A stretch of 64,000 nucleotides of DNA from Chlamydoabsidia padenii (GCA_025330725.1 JAIWND010000007.1:310001-374000); one strand, 5' to 3'. Counted from the stretch's first letter, positions 11,707 through 24,001 are shown. The notes: generated by a model not told the origin, from the sequence alone. A program made the numbers and translations.

Positions 11707-12431
11707 GGAGAACCATTGCCCCGAAGCCAAACACTTTTATACCCCGTTGTGGCTTCGTTACATGTATTGTCGGCAAATGGTTTTTGCATAAATCTGGGTT
11801 TGAATATAAAATTCTGCTTAAAATCAGTTTGCTTGTAGTGACATGGAGGACATGGTAATATAAAGTATATATAGTTGGCTTTTATTTCAAATTAATAACA
11901 ATAGCAAATGCTGATAATGATGAAGGGTTCAAGTATACTATAACAATATTAAATGGATGGAATGTGTGAGTGTATTGGGGGAAAAAGAAAAAGTTGGGTA
12001 CTTTGACCTGATTTTATTATTTTTCATTGCGGACAGATCGGGGATTAACAACATTAATGCCCTCAACGTTTTTCCCTTCTGAAATGACAAGTTAAATAGT
12101 AAACAGTCAAAAATATATATAATAGTACGTTACTCCTATTGCATTTACTTTTTTTCTTCATCAACGAATTGTATTCATATCCATAGTTATATATAAAGTG
12201 GATGATCAACATTTCCCTGTCGTCGATTTTTAAATCCCGTCAAACGAATTTTTAAGTGGCGGTAGATACTTCCCCCTTTCTTTTCTTTCTTCCTTCTCTT
12301 TTAATTCCTTTTTAACTTGGCAGCATGAATCATAAAGACTTTCCCCCAAGGCTCACCAACAGACTCACCTGCTACCTTCATCTAGCTTGCACTGACAAAA
12401 TCTACCAAGCTAAACAAGACTCTGTCTCCAG
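11707..12431. other. Intergenic, no gene supported
   Basis: AT-rich sequence without convincing coding potential. A variant TTAAATCCCG lies near 12230 about 200 bp upstream of the exon-like series that follows, hinting that this series was once, or still is, a transcribed gene. Confidence 0.4.
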
Positions 12432-13390
12432 CTGTCTTTTTGCTCATCTTCCGTCTTCTATGACAATCCACCTAAACCGGAGGACAACTTTGTGTAAGTT
12501 AATCAATCCTCTTTAACAATGTTTATTACTAACTTGGGCTTTTTTAATTGTTGTTGTAGGGCTTTTGAAAGTGATCTGAAACCATTCAACAAGGTCGTCA
12601 ATGAAAATACGACAACAAGCACACATTGTAGAATCCCATCTGTAGTTATAATTATACTGTTGTTGACAGCGTATCCGAAGATGGGGTAAGTTGATTGAAC
12701 TATAAATGTTGACATGGAATGGTTGGTCATTATATGTATTTAACTCTTTTCTTTCCATTTTAGATCTCTGAATATCTTGACCAACTCATGGGGATCCCAC
12801 ACAACATCATTCTCTTAATCTTTGATGACTTTGTTGATTGACGTCATAACGGATCTTGTCTTGCCTTCAACTATAGCCTCACCATCTCAGCGCTCATCAC
12901 AAGCCGTCAAGTCTCTACACCGTAATCATCTACAATAAAGCCTAGAAGAATGAAAACTGAATCGATCATTTTACGACCAGTTGTAAAAGACAGGCAACAC
13001 AAATGGATACTTACTAGAATCCCAACTTTGCCTTTTTTTTTTTTTTAAGCTCTTTGATATGTACCACTTACTGACAAGCCAGTCTTTATGGATGATGCTT
13101 CCAACAAATGCTTGACTCAAGAAATGGACTATGGGGATTAGGTAATGCAATAAAAGGATGGGTTTAATATGTTGATATTGCTCGAGTCACTGAAACATAA
13201 CTTACCTTGTTAATTAGAGGTACATACTGCTGTCTCAAGTGGAACTCATCTTGATTGGCGAACAATTACCAAAGACCCTCAAGATGACATGCTCGATTCG
13301 ATGCTAACAATGGTTTGCCTGGATGCTATACAAAGCGTCAAATCAAACACCATCATGCTGAAAAACAACAATGGGTCTCTTCTCTTTTAA
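12432..13390 (+). pseudogene. Exon-like segments, unknown family, probably a decayed gene
   Basis: After an AG acceptor at 12431 a segment reads SSVFYDNPPKPEDNFVAF and DLKPFNKVVNEN, and joins at GT donors to one reading PSVVIIILLLTAYPKMG. Next comes ISEYLDQLMGIPHNIILL, which ends DDFVD, a TGA stop, then RHNGSCLAFNYSLTISAL. A later segment is TDKPVFMDDASNKCLTQEM, and the last is HTAVSSGTHLDWRTITKDPQ through CLDAIQSVKSNTIML to a stop at 13390. The intron after the first segment has a TACTAAC branch-point box. The in-frame TGA argues for a pseudogene. No family is recognised. Confidence 0.4.
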
Positions 13391-14152
13391 AAGTTGGTTA
13401 CCGATTCTTCGAGTATGTATAGAACAGGGATGTCGGGATTTAAACACATGCATTAATGAATGATCTTTTGTAGCATAAACGATCAAGGGGACATTCGATA
13501 TACATAGTAAGAACAAAGTCTGATTACACTTCATTACACTAATTAATACTTGAAGATAGACATAGGTGTGAACATTATGGCACCTCTTGAATCTTCCATC
13601 TATATTTCTCTGGATTGGTTTTAGTATAGAGACATACCTGTATTAGGATAGTTGAAACATTAACTCATCAATAAACAACATCTATTATACACACTGGATT
13701 GTCTTTTTAACATTTTGTTGTACAGTTTACAGTATTGTTGTTTTGTTGATGATGTATCTTTTTACTGCAGATCCTTTTTTTGTTTATCCATTATGCAGAT
13801 GGGTCTCAAATCGACTGGACCCCTATATATGAACCTCTCAGTATTCAAATCCCGATATTCATGCGGGATCGGATTCCACTTTAACATAAAGGTACAGCCT
13901 AGTGGACGGTTAACTCGCCATTTTATATTAGCTGTAAAGCCCTTGAATAGCTGTAGTGAGAGATACTATCATGCCTTTCTTCCTGTGCACATGTTCAAAA
14001 AAAAAAAAAGCTGCTTGTTTGTATCAAGCATCAAGACAAGTCTACATACTTTATTTAATTAATAAGAATAATCAAAACAAACAAATGTCCAAAGCAATAT
14101 AATTTATTGAATAGTAATAGTATAACAAAGGGGAATAAGAGTCTAATAATAT
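13391..14152. other. Intergenic, no gene supported
   Basis: An open frame at 13715-14062 has no recognisable domain. An exact TTCAAATCCCG copy lies at 13844-13854 and a partial reverse-orientation variant near 13430. Confidence 0.35.
13844..13854 (+). promoter_or_regulatory. TTCAAATCCCG motif copy in accessory DNA
   Basis: Exact copy without a recognised gene close by; the reverse-complement-like CATGCGGGATCGGATT follows within 20 bp. Confidence 0.35.
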
Positions 14153-14946
14153 CTAGGGGGTGGCCAAATACACCATAAGCCAAGGTATTCCCAGATCAAA
14201 ATAGTCACCATAATCTAATAGAGAAGAGATTCATCAATTTCAATGCTGATATCATCGCCCTGCATCCATGAGATACATCCTGTTTTTACTATAATATCGA
14301 GATTCGTAGATTATGTCAGACGTCCAAGGGTCGTCGTACCCATTCAATTCCGTAAAAACCACCACAAGTTACAGCTATAGATTATAAGCAATTTTGTAAA
14401 AAGATAACAAGCATTAACCATTTAGTTGATACGGGGATAGTCGGATTGATACTGCAAGTCATCAAGATTCTTTGCCAACCCATCCAAGGCTACTATTGTT
14501 TATCTAGATCAAAGAGACAGCACTATAAGATTAAGCTTAAATAAAAATGTTAACTTTGCTATATCAGTGTAAACCCATGGTTCATTCTTACCAAAGTAGA
14601 GTCCAAGACAAAATAAAAAAGGACCAATTCCCAAGCACACCTACTAGGGAGAGTATTTACGATGAGAGAGTAATTCGTAAGACCACATTCATAGTTGATA
14701 ATTTTTGTTGTTTGCGATTTAGTTTGGTTGAGTTGTACAAGAGTTGACGTAGTTCATCCCACTTATTTGATTTACAAGTTGATACCTACAGAATATAAAA
14801 CAAAAGATATAATTGAAATAAAACACATATACAAAGTCACTTTGATCGTTCCGCAACTTACTTGTGCATCGTGCTTCGTTTCTACGTCCACCAATAAAAA
14901 GTTTTCAGGCTTCGTTGTTCACTCCATAAAACGTAAACTGTGTCAT
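14153..14946 (-). pseudogene. Minus-strand exon-like segments, unknown family
   Basis: Reading leftwards, segments separated by plausible introns include MTQFTFYGVNNEA (frame break), KPENFLLVDVETKHDAQ joined to WDELRQLLYNSTKLNRKQQ, then VLGNWSFFILSWTLLW, ALDGLAKNLDDLQYQSDYP, CGGFYGIEWVRRPLDV, GDDISIEIDESLLY and DYGDYFDLGIPWLMVYLATP before a stop at 14153. Each looks coding by composition, but frames break between several of them. I do not recognise the family. It could be a decayed gene or an intact one with introns I have not resolved. Confidence 0.35.
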
Positions 14947-15571
14947 CAATGGCTGATAGTAAGAGTAATGACGAATGCAGAGAGGGAACATGAAGTGGAG
15001 CAAAATTCAAAACCTGTCGGGAGTTCAATTTACGTGGTTTTTGTGTTCGTATCCCCCCAGTTGAAATGGAAATCCCGCCCGAGCCCAGCTCTTCACAGGG
15101 GCAAGCATAATAGGATTGTTACCTGTCAGGTTGACATCCCCTTCCAAACTCTATTTCCTTTGTGAATTAGAAAACATTCCATAAGAGCATCTCGATTCGA
15201 TTCATGTCATAAGATTGAATCGGCACTTCAAATATACCCAACCGAGATTGTATGCCCCTTTCTTCATGCAAGAAGGAATGGGGGAAGAGATATCTATTTT
15301 TAATACAACCCGTTTTAGAAAACTCCCAGAGATGACCAAAGATGTATATAACCATGATATATATAGATAAATAACAATAGGATATAGTGTGTTTTAGTAT
15401 TATTATTATTATGATTGTTGTTGTTTATTATGTATAGATGCATTGATTGAATGGGACTATGTATAAATGTTAAAAGAAGAAGAGATATGTATCTAATGTC
15501 AAGTAAAAAAAAACAACAACAACTATGGTATATAAATAAAATAATCTATAACTACAAAGACCACCCGAGTA

Positions 15572-16261
15572 TCAGGCAGCAAAGCGATACCAAATCCCAA
15601 AGGCCATCAAGAGAAGGATCAAGAGGAGACAAAAGCTAATGGACATGATTCGATTGATGAGTTGCCACCGATGAGCCATTTTCCCCTGTCGATCCGCATG
15701 TCTTGGCCAAAAAGAGCCGATCCACCAAAGTAAAGGACAAAGAAATCCAAACCAAAACAAATACATTCCCAGTGATCCATTATTATCGTCTTGGTCGTCG
15801 TCTTCGTCTTCTTGTGCATCCTCTTCATGTCTCCATATTGGTGGTGACTTGGGTTCAACTGTTGATGATGGTATCCCAAGAGTACTGCTTAGTTTTTTCT
15901 TTTTGTTGTTATTGTCGTCGTTGGAAGATGGTAGTTGTTGAGAGAGCTTGGACCAGAATTGAGGTATATCCCCTTGATGATCCTCTTTATGATTGATACT
16001 TGTTGTCATTGTGAATGGATCGTTTAGTTGCTGTTGTTGTTGTTGTTGAAGGTATGTTGTTCCCTTTTGTTTTTGTTTTTCCGTATTTGGCATGTCGAGT
16101 GATACGGAAGCTGTACCTGAGTCATTCTTGGGTTTTCGAGAGGATGATGGTACCTGCGATGGTGGTGGTGGACTTGGTGTGGTTGATTTATAGGATAAGA
16201 GTTGTTCAGTGAGTTGATCTGACCATCGAGGTAAATAAGTGGCGCGAGAAGAAGACGTCAT
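15572..16261 (-). CDS. Single-exon fungal membrane protein with two C-terminal TM helices
   Basis: A 229-residue uninterrupted frame. Residues 1-160 are polar and low-complexity (Ser/Pro/Gln stretches including a run of seven Gln, then an Asp/Glu-rich patch). Two hydrophobic helices follow: one around GMYLFWFGFLCPLLWWIGSFW and one around SFCLLLILLLMAFGIW, linked by a basic loop containing WQLINRIMS. The arrangement of an FGF-PLWWIG helix, a W-LNRIMS loop and a last helix recalls an uncharacterised family of Ser-rich fungal membrane proteins. That resemblance is from memory, and no function can be assigned. Confidence 0.75.
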   Translation of the reverse strand: MTSSSRATYLPRWSDQLTEQLLSYKSTTPSPPPPSQVPSSSRKPKNDSGTASVSLDMPNTEKQKQKGTTYLQQQQQQQLNDPFTMTTSINHKEDHQGDIPQFWSKLSQQLPSSNDDNNNKKKKLSSTLGIPSSTVEPKSPPIWRHEEDAQEDEDDDQDDNNGSLGMYLFWFGFLCPLLWWIGSFWPRHADRQGKMAHRWQLINRIMSISFCLLLILLLMAFGIWYRFAA

Positions 16262-16454
16262 CCTATTAAAGAGAGAGAAGAGAGAGAAGAAAGAAGAGAG
16301 AGAGAGAGATAAAAAGGGAAGAATAGACAGAATGCCCTTTATTGATGTTCGTTGTTGTTGTTTTTCTTTTTGATATCGGAACGATTACCCCGAATGTATC
16401 AAAACAACCTAAATTAAGATATCTATATTACCACATTATACACATACCAACCCA

Positions 16455-17140
16455 TTAATGTCCACCACAACATGCTGATGCCGCCCGTTTCTTGCCCTTG
16501 CGATGGATATTCTTGGTATTCTTGATCGAGTCATTATCACCTAGTTCAGTATCCGCCGTGATGTTCAATTCTATATAAAGAAGAAGAAGAAAATCATTAG
16601 TTATGTGTCATGTGAGAATGGACCCCTTCCTTTAATTCTATGTTTAACATAACTTACTAAAATGTTCACCATCTTTAGATTCACCTTGTACCACGTTTTG
16701 TCGCAAAAGAGAGGCCACCTGTTTGGCCAGAGTCAATTTCTAAATCAAATACATAAAAATATTATTCCTGTTTTGCTGTTGCTGTTGTTGTTGTTTTGAT
16801 AGTGCGGGGGGGGGTGAATCTACCTCGTCTAGAATATCAGTATTGGTTTCGTCCTTGAATTGCATAAACCGTGCATAGGTTTCCTTTTTAGCAGCTATTG
16901 ATAAAATAAAATATGAGTCAAAGAAAAGAGTGTATGCTGTAGTGAAATTTTACCCTGAATGGCCCGGAGATCATCTGTAAAACAAAAGGGTGAGTAACAG
17001 TTTCGCTTGTTAGATCAAACACTTCCCTTCGTCAGCCCCTCCTTTCCCATTCCATACAACTTACTTCCAAAGACTTCTTTTTGTGTTTTTAATAAGTTCC
17101 TATAGGCAGCGATGGCGGCTTGTTTTGAGGGTGTAGTCAT
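16455..17140 (-). CDS. MZM1: LYR-motif complex III assembly factor MZM1 (LYRM7)
   Basis: Mitochondrial-matrix chaperone that stabilises the Rieske iron-sulfur protein (Rip1) before its insertion into complex III. Five exons (17140-17065, 16974-16954, 16894-16824, 16739-16658, 16570-16455) give 121 residues in phase. The LYR-type motif appears as AYRNLL near residue 11, followed by GNDLRAIQAAKKETYARF and the family's LAKQVASLLRQNVVQG. The C-terminus is basic and ends ACCGGH. Exon 2 is only 21 nt. A TTCAAATCCCG copy lies 93 bp upstream of the start. Confidence 0.93.
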
Positions 17141-17601
17141 CGTATCAATGTGGGATGGTGTGATTAAAGAAGAAAAGAAGAGAATGAGGAAAAACAAAAC
17201 AAAAATAGTCCATGTTTTGAATTTTTTGGAAATTCAAATCCCGCCCCTTGCTTGTCCGTTATCCTTCCAAAGGTCTAAAAGCAACCTTCCGATGACTTGA
17301 ATCAACATCGATGGACCAGATATAAAGTGCATGATGATGATGATGATGATAAATGTAGGAGTAATCATTGATGTAACATCCAAGCAAAAATAACAAAAAA
17401 AAAACTAGTTTGTAATGATGCCAAGTGAGCAGGACTATCGGGATTTGAAATCCGTCCAGGCACATGAGCTTCAGCATTATGAGATCATGGTGTCTACACA
17501 TAGATAAAAGACCAACTACTTTATTCTTTACATTTATTCCATATGTTGTTGTTGTTTTTTTTTTAAAAAAAAAGGGGGGTAACTATAAAGGAGCTATAGA
17601 T
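17141..17601. promoter_or_regulatory. MZM1 upstream region with two motif copies
   Basis: Exact motif copies lie at 17233-17243 (TTCAAATCCCG) and 17439-17449 (CGGGATTTGAA). The first reads CGGGATTTGAA on the MZM1 coding strand and sits 93 bp from its ATG. The rest is AT-rich with an ATG/GAT trinucleotide run near 17333-17351 and no gene. Confidence 0.5.
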
Positions 17602-20600
17602 CTAAGTATAAAGTTCGTTGATATCATCACCCAAGAAAGGCACGGATTCACCTTGAAGATCGACCTGTTCCAAAAATTTGAGAGGGAATTCCACCAAATG
17701 ACCACGGACTTGTTCCAAAGTATTGACAATGAGTTCCACAGGCATATCGGGATCATGAACATGGCCAATTTCGATCTTTTCGGGATCAGGGTAGAAGGCG
17801 TGATATTCTTCCCAAGTCGTCACTATACATCCATTACATCAGTTAGTGCCCATCCCTTTTTTTCTTTTTTCTTTTTTTTTTGACCAAGTTTTACTTACCA
17901 TTATCATCAGGTACGCAATGGAATACATCACGGAAACATTCGGTATTCTTGCGTGCAGTTGATTGCCAGAGTTCCAAAGTATCTTCATCCAAAGGATCTT
18001 GTACCAATTGATCTTCGCGAGAGTCTAGGGTATCAATTTGAGGCACAGGTAAAGGCAACATATCATCTGTCACTACATCCGTTGGTTGGTCAGGGATCAA
18101 TCCAAGATGTTCCTTCCACAGTTTACGACGTAATTGAGTGGCAAACTTGCTGACTTCGCACTACATTCCAGGAACAACAAAAAAAAATGAGTTCTCTTCA
18201 CATCTTGAATTGATTAATTCACCCCCTCCTCTTTTTTTTTTCTTTTTAATTGTAATTACGTCTTTTCCGGCGATTGTCGAAGGCACCATTTCTTGATCTT
18301 CCACCACCAAGGCGATTTCGGAATCACGATCACCACATTGAGAGCGATCGTTCAAGTTGGAGGAACCCATGATGACAAGACGATCTATAATATAATGTTC
18401 TTGTCAGACTAGCCCCTTTCCCTCCCCCATTTTTAATCGTTTACTTACCATCAGCAATCAACAACTTGGCGTGGATATAGAGTTCTTCAGAGACAAAGTC
18501 ATGAGATACCCAAGGAGTTCGGCTTTGGTGGTGACGACGGCGGTGATGACCATGACGGTGTTCGCTACCATATTCACCCACAGTGGCATATTCAACTTCA
18601 TCTTCAACATTTTCGACAGTAGAGTAACCTTCCACAGTAGTCAAGATGTCTTCCACCACCGAGCGCTTGATACGATCGTGGCTACGAAGACTGTAGAATC
18701 CAATATAGTCACTAGCGTTGATACCAGAAGCTTCCAGTTGTTCGATGATACTCTTGCCTCCACGACAGATAGAGATGTATTGATAATGCATAACCAATCT
18801 AAAAATGTTCCAAAAAGGTAATGATCATTAGTTTCAAATCCCGCTTTTCAAATCCCGCTTTTTTTTTTTTTTTTACCTTGCAGTGGCAGCTTCCTTGGTA
18901 CTAAGGTCGGCAGGGAAGGCAGGCATCAATGGCATAATGACAAACACCTTGAATTTTTCTTGTTCTTCATGAGCACGCACGATACGTTTAACAATGGCAG
19001 CACCGATTTGATTCTTGAGAATATAATCCTTGTCTTCGGAGGTAGCAGTAACTGATCAAGATGATAAAAAATGGAAGGTTAGTCAAGAGAGAAGAATCCC
19101 AATGGAGAGGAGGGTGTCAACTTACTAAAGAATTGGTTTTCAATATAAACAAAGTGTTTGGCACCCAAAATAGCTTCAATGTAAGCATTTTGGATGGAGT
19201 GCTATGTTGAAAGAAAAGACAAGGGTGAGTGTTTTTCCGGATAGACCATTATGCATGAATCCCCATCTTCCGACAATATACTTACTTCAGTATTGATACC
19301 CAGACTCCAATCAGCGCTACTACGGACCACTTGAGTTCGACAAGTACCGGTCACCCCACGAGTACCATGACGATAACGACGACGCTGCCAAGCAGGAGCT
19401 TCATCATCCGGGATATCAAACTTTTGGCGACGGTTACCGACAAATCCACCAAGAGGAGGTTGTAAGAAGGGGATGGCTTCGACATCCTTGGCCTTTTCAT
19501 TCTTGACAAAGTTCCATCGTTCGCAAAAGTGACGAGCCACATCCAAAACAGGACCTCCAAGCTATAATATAGAAAGTAGAATATTAAGGTCAGTTCCGTA
19601 GCACCCGAGCCATGATATAATGTCACACAGAAGATAAATGTATAAAAATAACCTACCATGCAAAGGGACATGTCGTGCCATGGCATTCTAGGAACGACAG
19701 TCTTGTCGATTAGTCGCATATCCCAGTTCTTGACTATAAAGAGTAAAAAGATGTGATGTAATTAGTATCAATGAGACTAAAAACCCCCCCCCAAACTCTT
19801 TACCTTCTTCAAAGTCACGGACACGAGCGTCACTATAATCTTGACCTAGAAGAATCGATCATAGTTGAAGAATTAGTATATGTTCCCATTTTTCCGTATA
19901 TTAGGGGAAGGGGATCTTTTCTTACCAGGGTAGACTTCGAGAATAGGATCTTCTTCAACAAAATCGGCCAATCGATGAGCATGAGTATCCCAACGGCTAG
20001 AATGAGAAGAAGAAAAAAAAAAAAAGGATGGTCAGTCAAGTACATCAATTTCACTCCATCCAATACTTACCCAAAGCAAAGATCAATACCACCCAAGAAT
20101 GCAATCTTGTTATCAACAACCACAAACTTTTCGTGATGAGACCAGAAGAAGGTACCACCAACATCATGATTAGGATGACGTTGCACTATAAAGATCAAAA
20201 AGAAAAAATATCAGATTAAAAGGAGATTCATGGAAGTGCGGGGAGGGAGGTACTTACCAATGATGTTTTCATGTAGTCCTTGAAGAGTTTCCTTGGTATG
20301 CTTGCTGTCAAGTGTCAAAGCCAGACTGACTTCCTATAGGAGGTAAAAATATATGTGTTACCCTAACCGGACCTACCAAACCAAACCTTCTTTTCTTTTC
20401 TTGTTCCGTTTTCCCATAATGATGATTACTTTACCTTGTACACGACCACATAGATTTTCACACCTTGTTCAGCTTTTCGTTGCAACAAAGCATCCAAGCG
20501 GTATTCAGGATATTTGGCACAGGGGCGACGAAGATACTATTTATGAAAAAAAAAAAAAAAAAAGTGATAGTTAGTCAATGATTCTTTTCTACTTTGTTTA

Positions 20601-21002
20601 TTTCTTTATACTTACCAATTCAGGTGTCTATGAGCATCATAGTATTGTAACAATGAGATACATGTGATTTCCCTTTTTTCTTTTTTTCAAGTCTTACCAA
20701 CCACCAGTCTTCGATAAAGATAACTTCTTGTGCATGTTCAATAGCTTCAGAGACAGCCCTATCATAACAAAAATATTCTTTAATTAGTTTGCTAATCCAT
20801 TATTTGTCTTTTTTTTTATTTATACATACCAACAGTAATCTTGTCCATCGACAAAATGTTTGACTTGAGCACCATGACGCACCGGGGCAAAGGATTCAAA
20901 TCGATGAGATTCGGCGTTTAATTGTTCTTCACGTTTTTCTTCATCGACATCACCATCGAATAGTTCGCTGACCCTATGGAATAAAGTATTAAAAAAGGAC
21001 AT
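17602..21002 (-). CDS. Phospholipase D (HKD family, without PX/PH domains)
   Basis: Hydrolyses phosphatidylcholine to phosphatidic acid and choline at membranes. The multi-exon gene begins [17 protein letters not shown] and encodes roughly 840 residues. The first catalytic HKD motif is HHEKFVVVD, followed by [13 protein letters not shown]. The second is HAKLLIAD, followed by [10 protein letters not shown]. Between them lie the eukaryotic PLD blocks MPWHDMS, SADWS and YIENQFF. There is no room for N-terminal PX and PH domains, so it resembles the short fungal PLD class, not full-length SPO14. Introns are numerous and short; one of them carries two adjacent copies of the TTCAAATCCCG motif (18833 and 18847). 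Confidence 0.92.
18833..18857 (+). promoter_or_regulatory. Two adjacent copies of the TTCAAATCCCG motif inside a PLD intron
   Basis: Two exact copies begin 14 bp apart and are followed by a long T run. They lie in the intron just upstream of the phospholipase D exon that begins near 18796. Elsewhere the motif lies upstream of start codons, so this pair could mark an internal promoter for a shorter transcript. Confidence 0.35.
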
Positions 21003-21405
21003 GGGGTTTTGATATAAAAAAGCTATAAAATAAAAAAGTGAGAAGAAGAGAAAAGAGAAGCGAAAAAATCGTTTCCCCCAATCTGCTTTTTTTAAAAAAA
21101 AAAAAAGGCGGTGACATTTTTGTGCAACCCCACATGCAACTTAAAACAGGTACCACCTTCATTAATTCGTTTTTACACTTTTCTTTAACGGGCATCATGT
21201 CCGAGTTTTTACTTACCTACCAAGTTATTGTATATGCATAATGCCGTGTTTATTCTATGTGGTTGTAAAAAGAAGAAGAAGAAGTAAAGTAAAGTAAAGT
21301 ATGATGTAAGGGGAAGGGGGAAATGATAATGAATAATACTACTACAGTAAAAAGATCATGGAAGTAGGATCTAAATGTAAATGAATGGGAAAGGAGGCAA
21401 GAAGT

Positions 21406-22276
21406 TTACATGGAGGCGTCGCTGTCGTCAATGTCGCTTTCTACAATATCATCATCATCTTCGGCCATTTCTTCCATAAACATGTCTTCGTCCTAAATGA
21501 TCGATCACAATAAAAAAGGGTTATTAGTATGTCAGAGTTCAATATAAAATGTATACGCTTTTATCAATTACCTTGATTTGACGATGGCCACTAGATACTT
21601 CACCATTGGAATCTTCTTCAAAATCATCAAGATCATCATCAAGATCATCGTCATTATCAGAGTCTTCGTCATCAGAGTCTTCATCATCACTGTCATCAAT
21701 AGGTTCCAGGGCCAACGAAGCATCTTCTTCCTCCAATTGAGCACGCTTTGATTGCAAATCCAATTGTTGTCGAATCATTTCCACACGTCCACGTAGAGCA
21801 ATCACCTTGGGTAGAGTTTCTGTAGCATGGATGGTTAGCACCCGGGATAGACTAGCCAGTTTCTGAATTAAAAGATGATCATCTATCAAATGTCGATAGT
21901 GGAAGGATACCACACGCTTGAGCCATAACATCACAACAGTACTTTCATTTAAGGGTTTTGATTCCAATACACCCACCAATACAAGTGTCATCTGATGCGT
22001 GTGAGCTATAGGTAGTTGTCGGACTGTGTTGTCGATTTGCTCCAATTCAGTTGTTTGTTCTACATATGCGATGATAGCGGTCTTGTTCTCCGATTGAAGT
22101 GCCTTGACCAGTGTTTCAGGGGTATGTTGCAATGTTGAGTCAATTTCCATGTCTTCGTTGTCGCTTTCCGTGTTGTTGTTGCTGTTGTTGTTGTTGTTGG
22201 CAGAGGCCACACCAGCTGTTTGTCGGGTCAAAACAATATCGTGAAGTGCCTTGTTCTTGTCATCAGTGATACTCTG

Positions 22277-22324
<48 letters not shown>

Positions 22325-23572
22325 AAATATCATGCATTATGGTTGTCTTTTTCATTGTCCTCCTTACCAAAGCTTCGAGTACTGGTTTAGCACTTGATCC
22401 TCGGACAATAGCAATAGCATGTTGGTTTTGTAGCTTGGTAAAGTTGGCCCAAAGGATAGGAACTTGATCAGTTTTGGAAGCCATCACCTTGACCGTAGTG
22501 ATCAATTTCCATTTAGTAGCCCCGGATTGGTCAGATTTCCATACATACGCGGTGCCCTTGGTTGTTACAACCAATAACATTAATTCTTCCTTTGTGCTGA
22601 TCAGATCTATATGTTGTACACCCTCATCCACCAGAAGACTTTGTGTTGATTTTGTGCCGTTTTCTTTGGTATCCCATGAATCGATCGTGTTTTTGCCATC
22701 GCTGATAAGAATGTGATTGTGTTTGCCGAATACAAGGTGATTAATGTTACTGTGTTTGTCGCTCGATTTAACAGTCTACAGTATTCATCCGTGATACATC
22801 CATTAGTATTTTCATTTTTTTTCTTTTTCAGCATTATATCGTTTACCTTTACGATCTTTCCTTTCACAAGATCCCATAATTCGACTTTTCCTTCACCAGC
22901 AACAGCCAATAAAGAAGCATCATGATCCAAAGCCAACTTGTGAGCATCCTTCAACTTTGTATTCCATTCCCTTTATCATAAAATAAAATAAAATAATCAG
23001 TTGAACCAGTTTGTTTTTCCAACCAACAGCACATCCCATTGTACTTACGAGACTGGTTGATCGTTTTCTAGAGACCAGGCAATAAGTGTTCCAGTGGTTG
23101 ATAAAAAGTAAATCGTCGTTCCAAGATCGTTGAGAAGAGCATCCACCACTTGCTCATTACTTGGCACCGTCTTGGTCACCTTGTTTTGTTCGACAGAGTA
23201 TAGTAAAATAGATCCTTTATCAGTTCCAAGAAGCACTACTTTGTCGAGACTGCTGGTCTTCTTGGCCTTTGACTTTTTCTGTTGCTTCTTCTTCTCCTAT
23301 AGAGAAAAGTTTGATGAGTTATCATGTCAAACAAAGTTCAAAACAAGAGTACTTACTTTCAAGTCTTCAGGTTGATTGACCAACACATGCCCCCAAGATA
23401 AGCTGGTGACTGATTCACCGTTTTTCAGTTCATAGTCGTGTGTGAGTTTGTTTGATTCAACAGAGTAGATTCGAAGTCGGTGTCGTTCAATGCTTTGAGT
23501 TACTGTAGCAAAGTATTGAGTTTCTGTGTTTTGATCAAAAGCAGCAAAGAGGTAATCCGATGGTGTAGACAT
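21406..23572 (-). CDS. UTP5: U3 snoRNP / t-UTP subunit UTP5 (WDR43)
   Basis: Nucleolar component of the UtpA/t-UTP complex of the small-subunit processome, linking rDNA transcription to pre-18S rRNA processing. The protein begins MSTPSDYLFAAFDQ. WD40-type blades are visible (LLGTDKGSILLYSV, TTGTLIAWSLE, LAVAGEGKVELWDL, ILISDGKNTIDSWD). The Utp12-type C-terminal helical domain follows, from about TPETLVKALQSENKTAI to VLTIHATETLPKVIALRGR. The tail is strongly acidic, as usual for nucleolar proteins. One intron contains back-to-back T and A runs. The motif copy at 23684 lies 112 bp upstream. The gene is divergent from the SMG6-like gene. Confidence 0.9.
22270..22321. repeat. Adjacent poly-T / poly-A tracts in a UTP5 intron
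   Basis: A run of T immediately followed by a longer run of A (more than 30) fills most of a UTP5 intron. The transcript could form a perfect A:U hairpin here. The homopolymer is too long to be conserved sequence. Confidence 0.8.
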
Positions 23573-23683
23573 TGGCAGTATGGAGTGGGTGATCTAAAAC
23601 TGTCAAAGGAAGAAGAAGGAAAGAAACTTTTTTGATTTTTTTAGAAAAAAAAAACCAAGGGAGACAGTCACCGCTTAAAATAA

Positions 23684-23694
23684 TTCAAATCCCG
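23684..23694 (+). promoter_or_regulatory. TTCAAATCCCG motif between divergent UTP5 and SMG6-like genes
   Basis: Exact copy 112 bp upstream of the UTP5 ATG and about 310 bp upstream of the SMG6-like ATG. It is oriented as CGGGATTTGAA with respect to UTP5, the usual orientation. Confidence 0.5.
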
Positions 23695-24001
23695 CCAGCG
23701 GCTGTCTTATTCTTCAGAGATCGTCTGCCCATTCTTGCCACCTTTCTTTTTTTTTTCTTTCCCTTTTTACATTTATCCATTGTAACAACTCTCATGTGGC
23801 TTTCGAAAAAGTCCTTAGCTATCAAGTTGACGTTTTTGAAACCCTTATTGAAGTTGTCATTATTTATTATTTAACACTACATTTTATCTTCTTTTATTTA
23901 CTATATATCACTTTTTTACTATATAATTCACACATCTTCTTTCCTTTTTACTACTATCTCTGTCTCTCTTGGTTATATTTTAACTTGCTTATCCACTCTA
24001 T

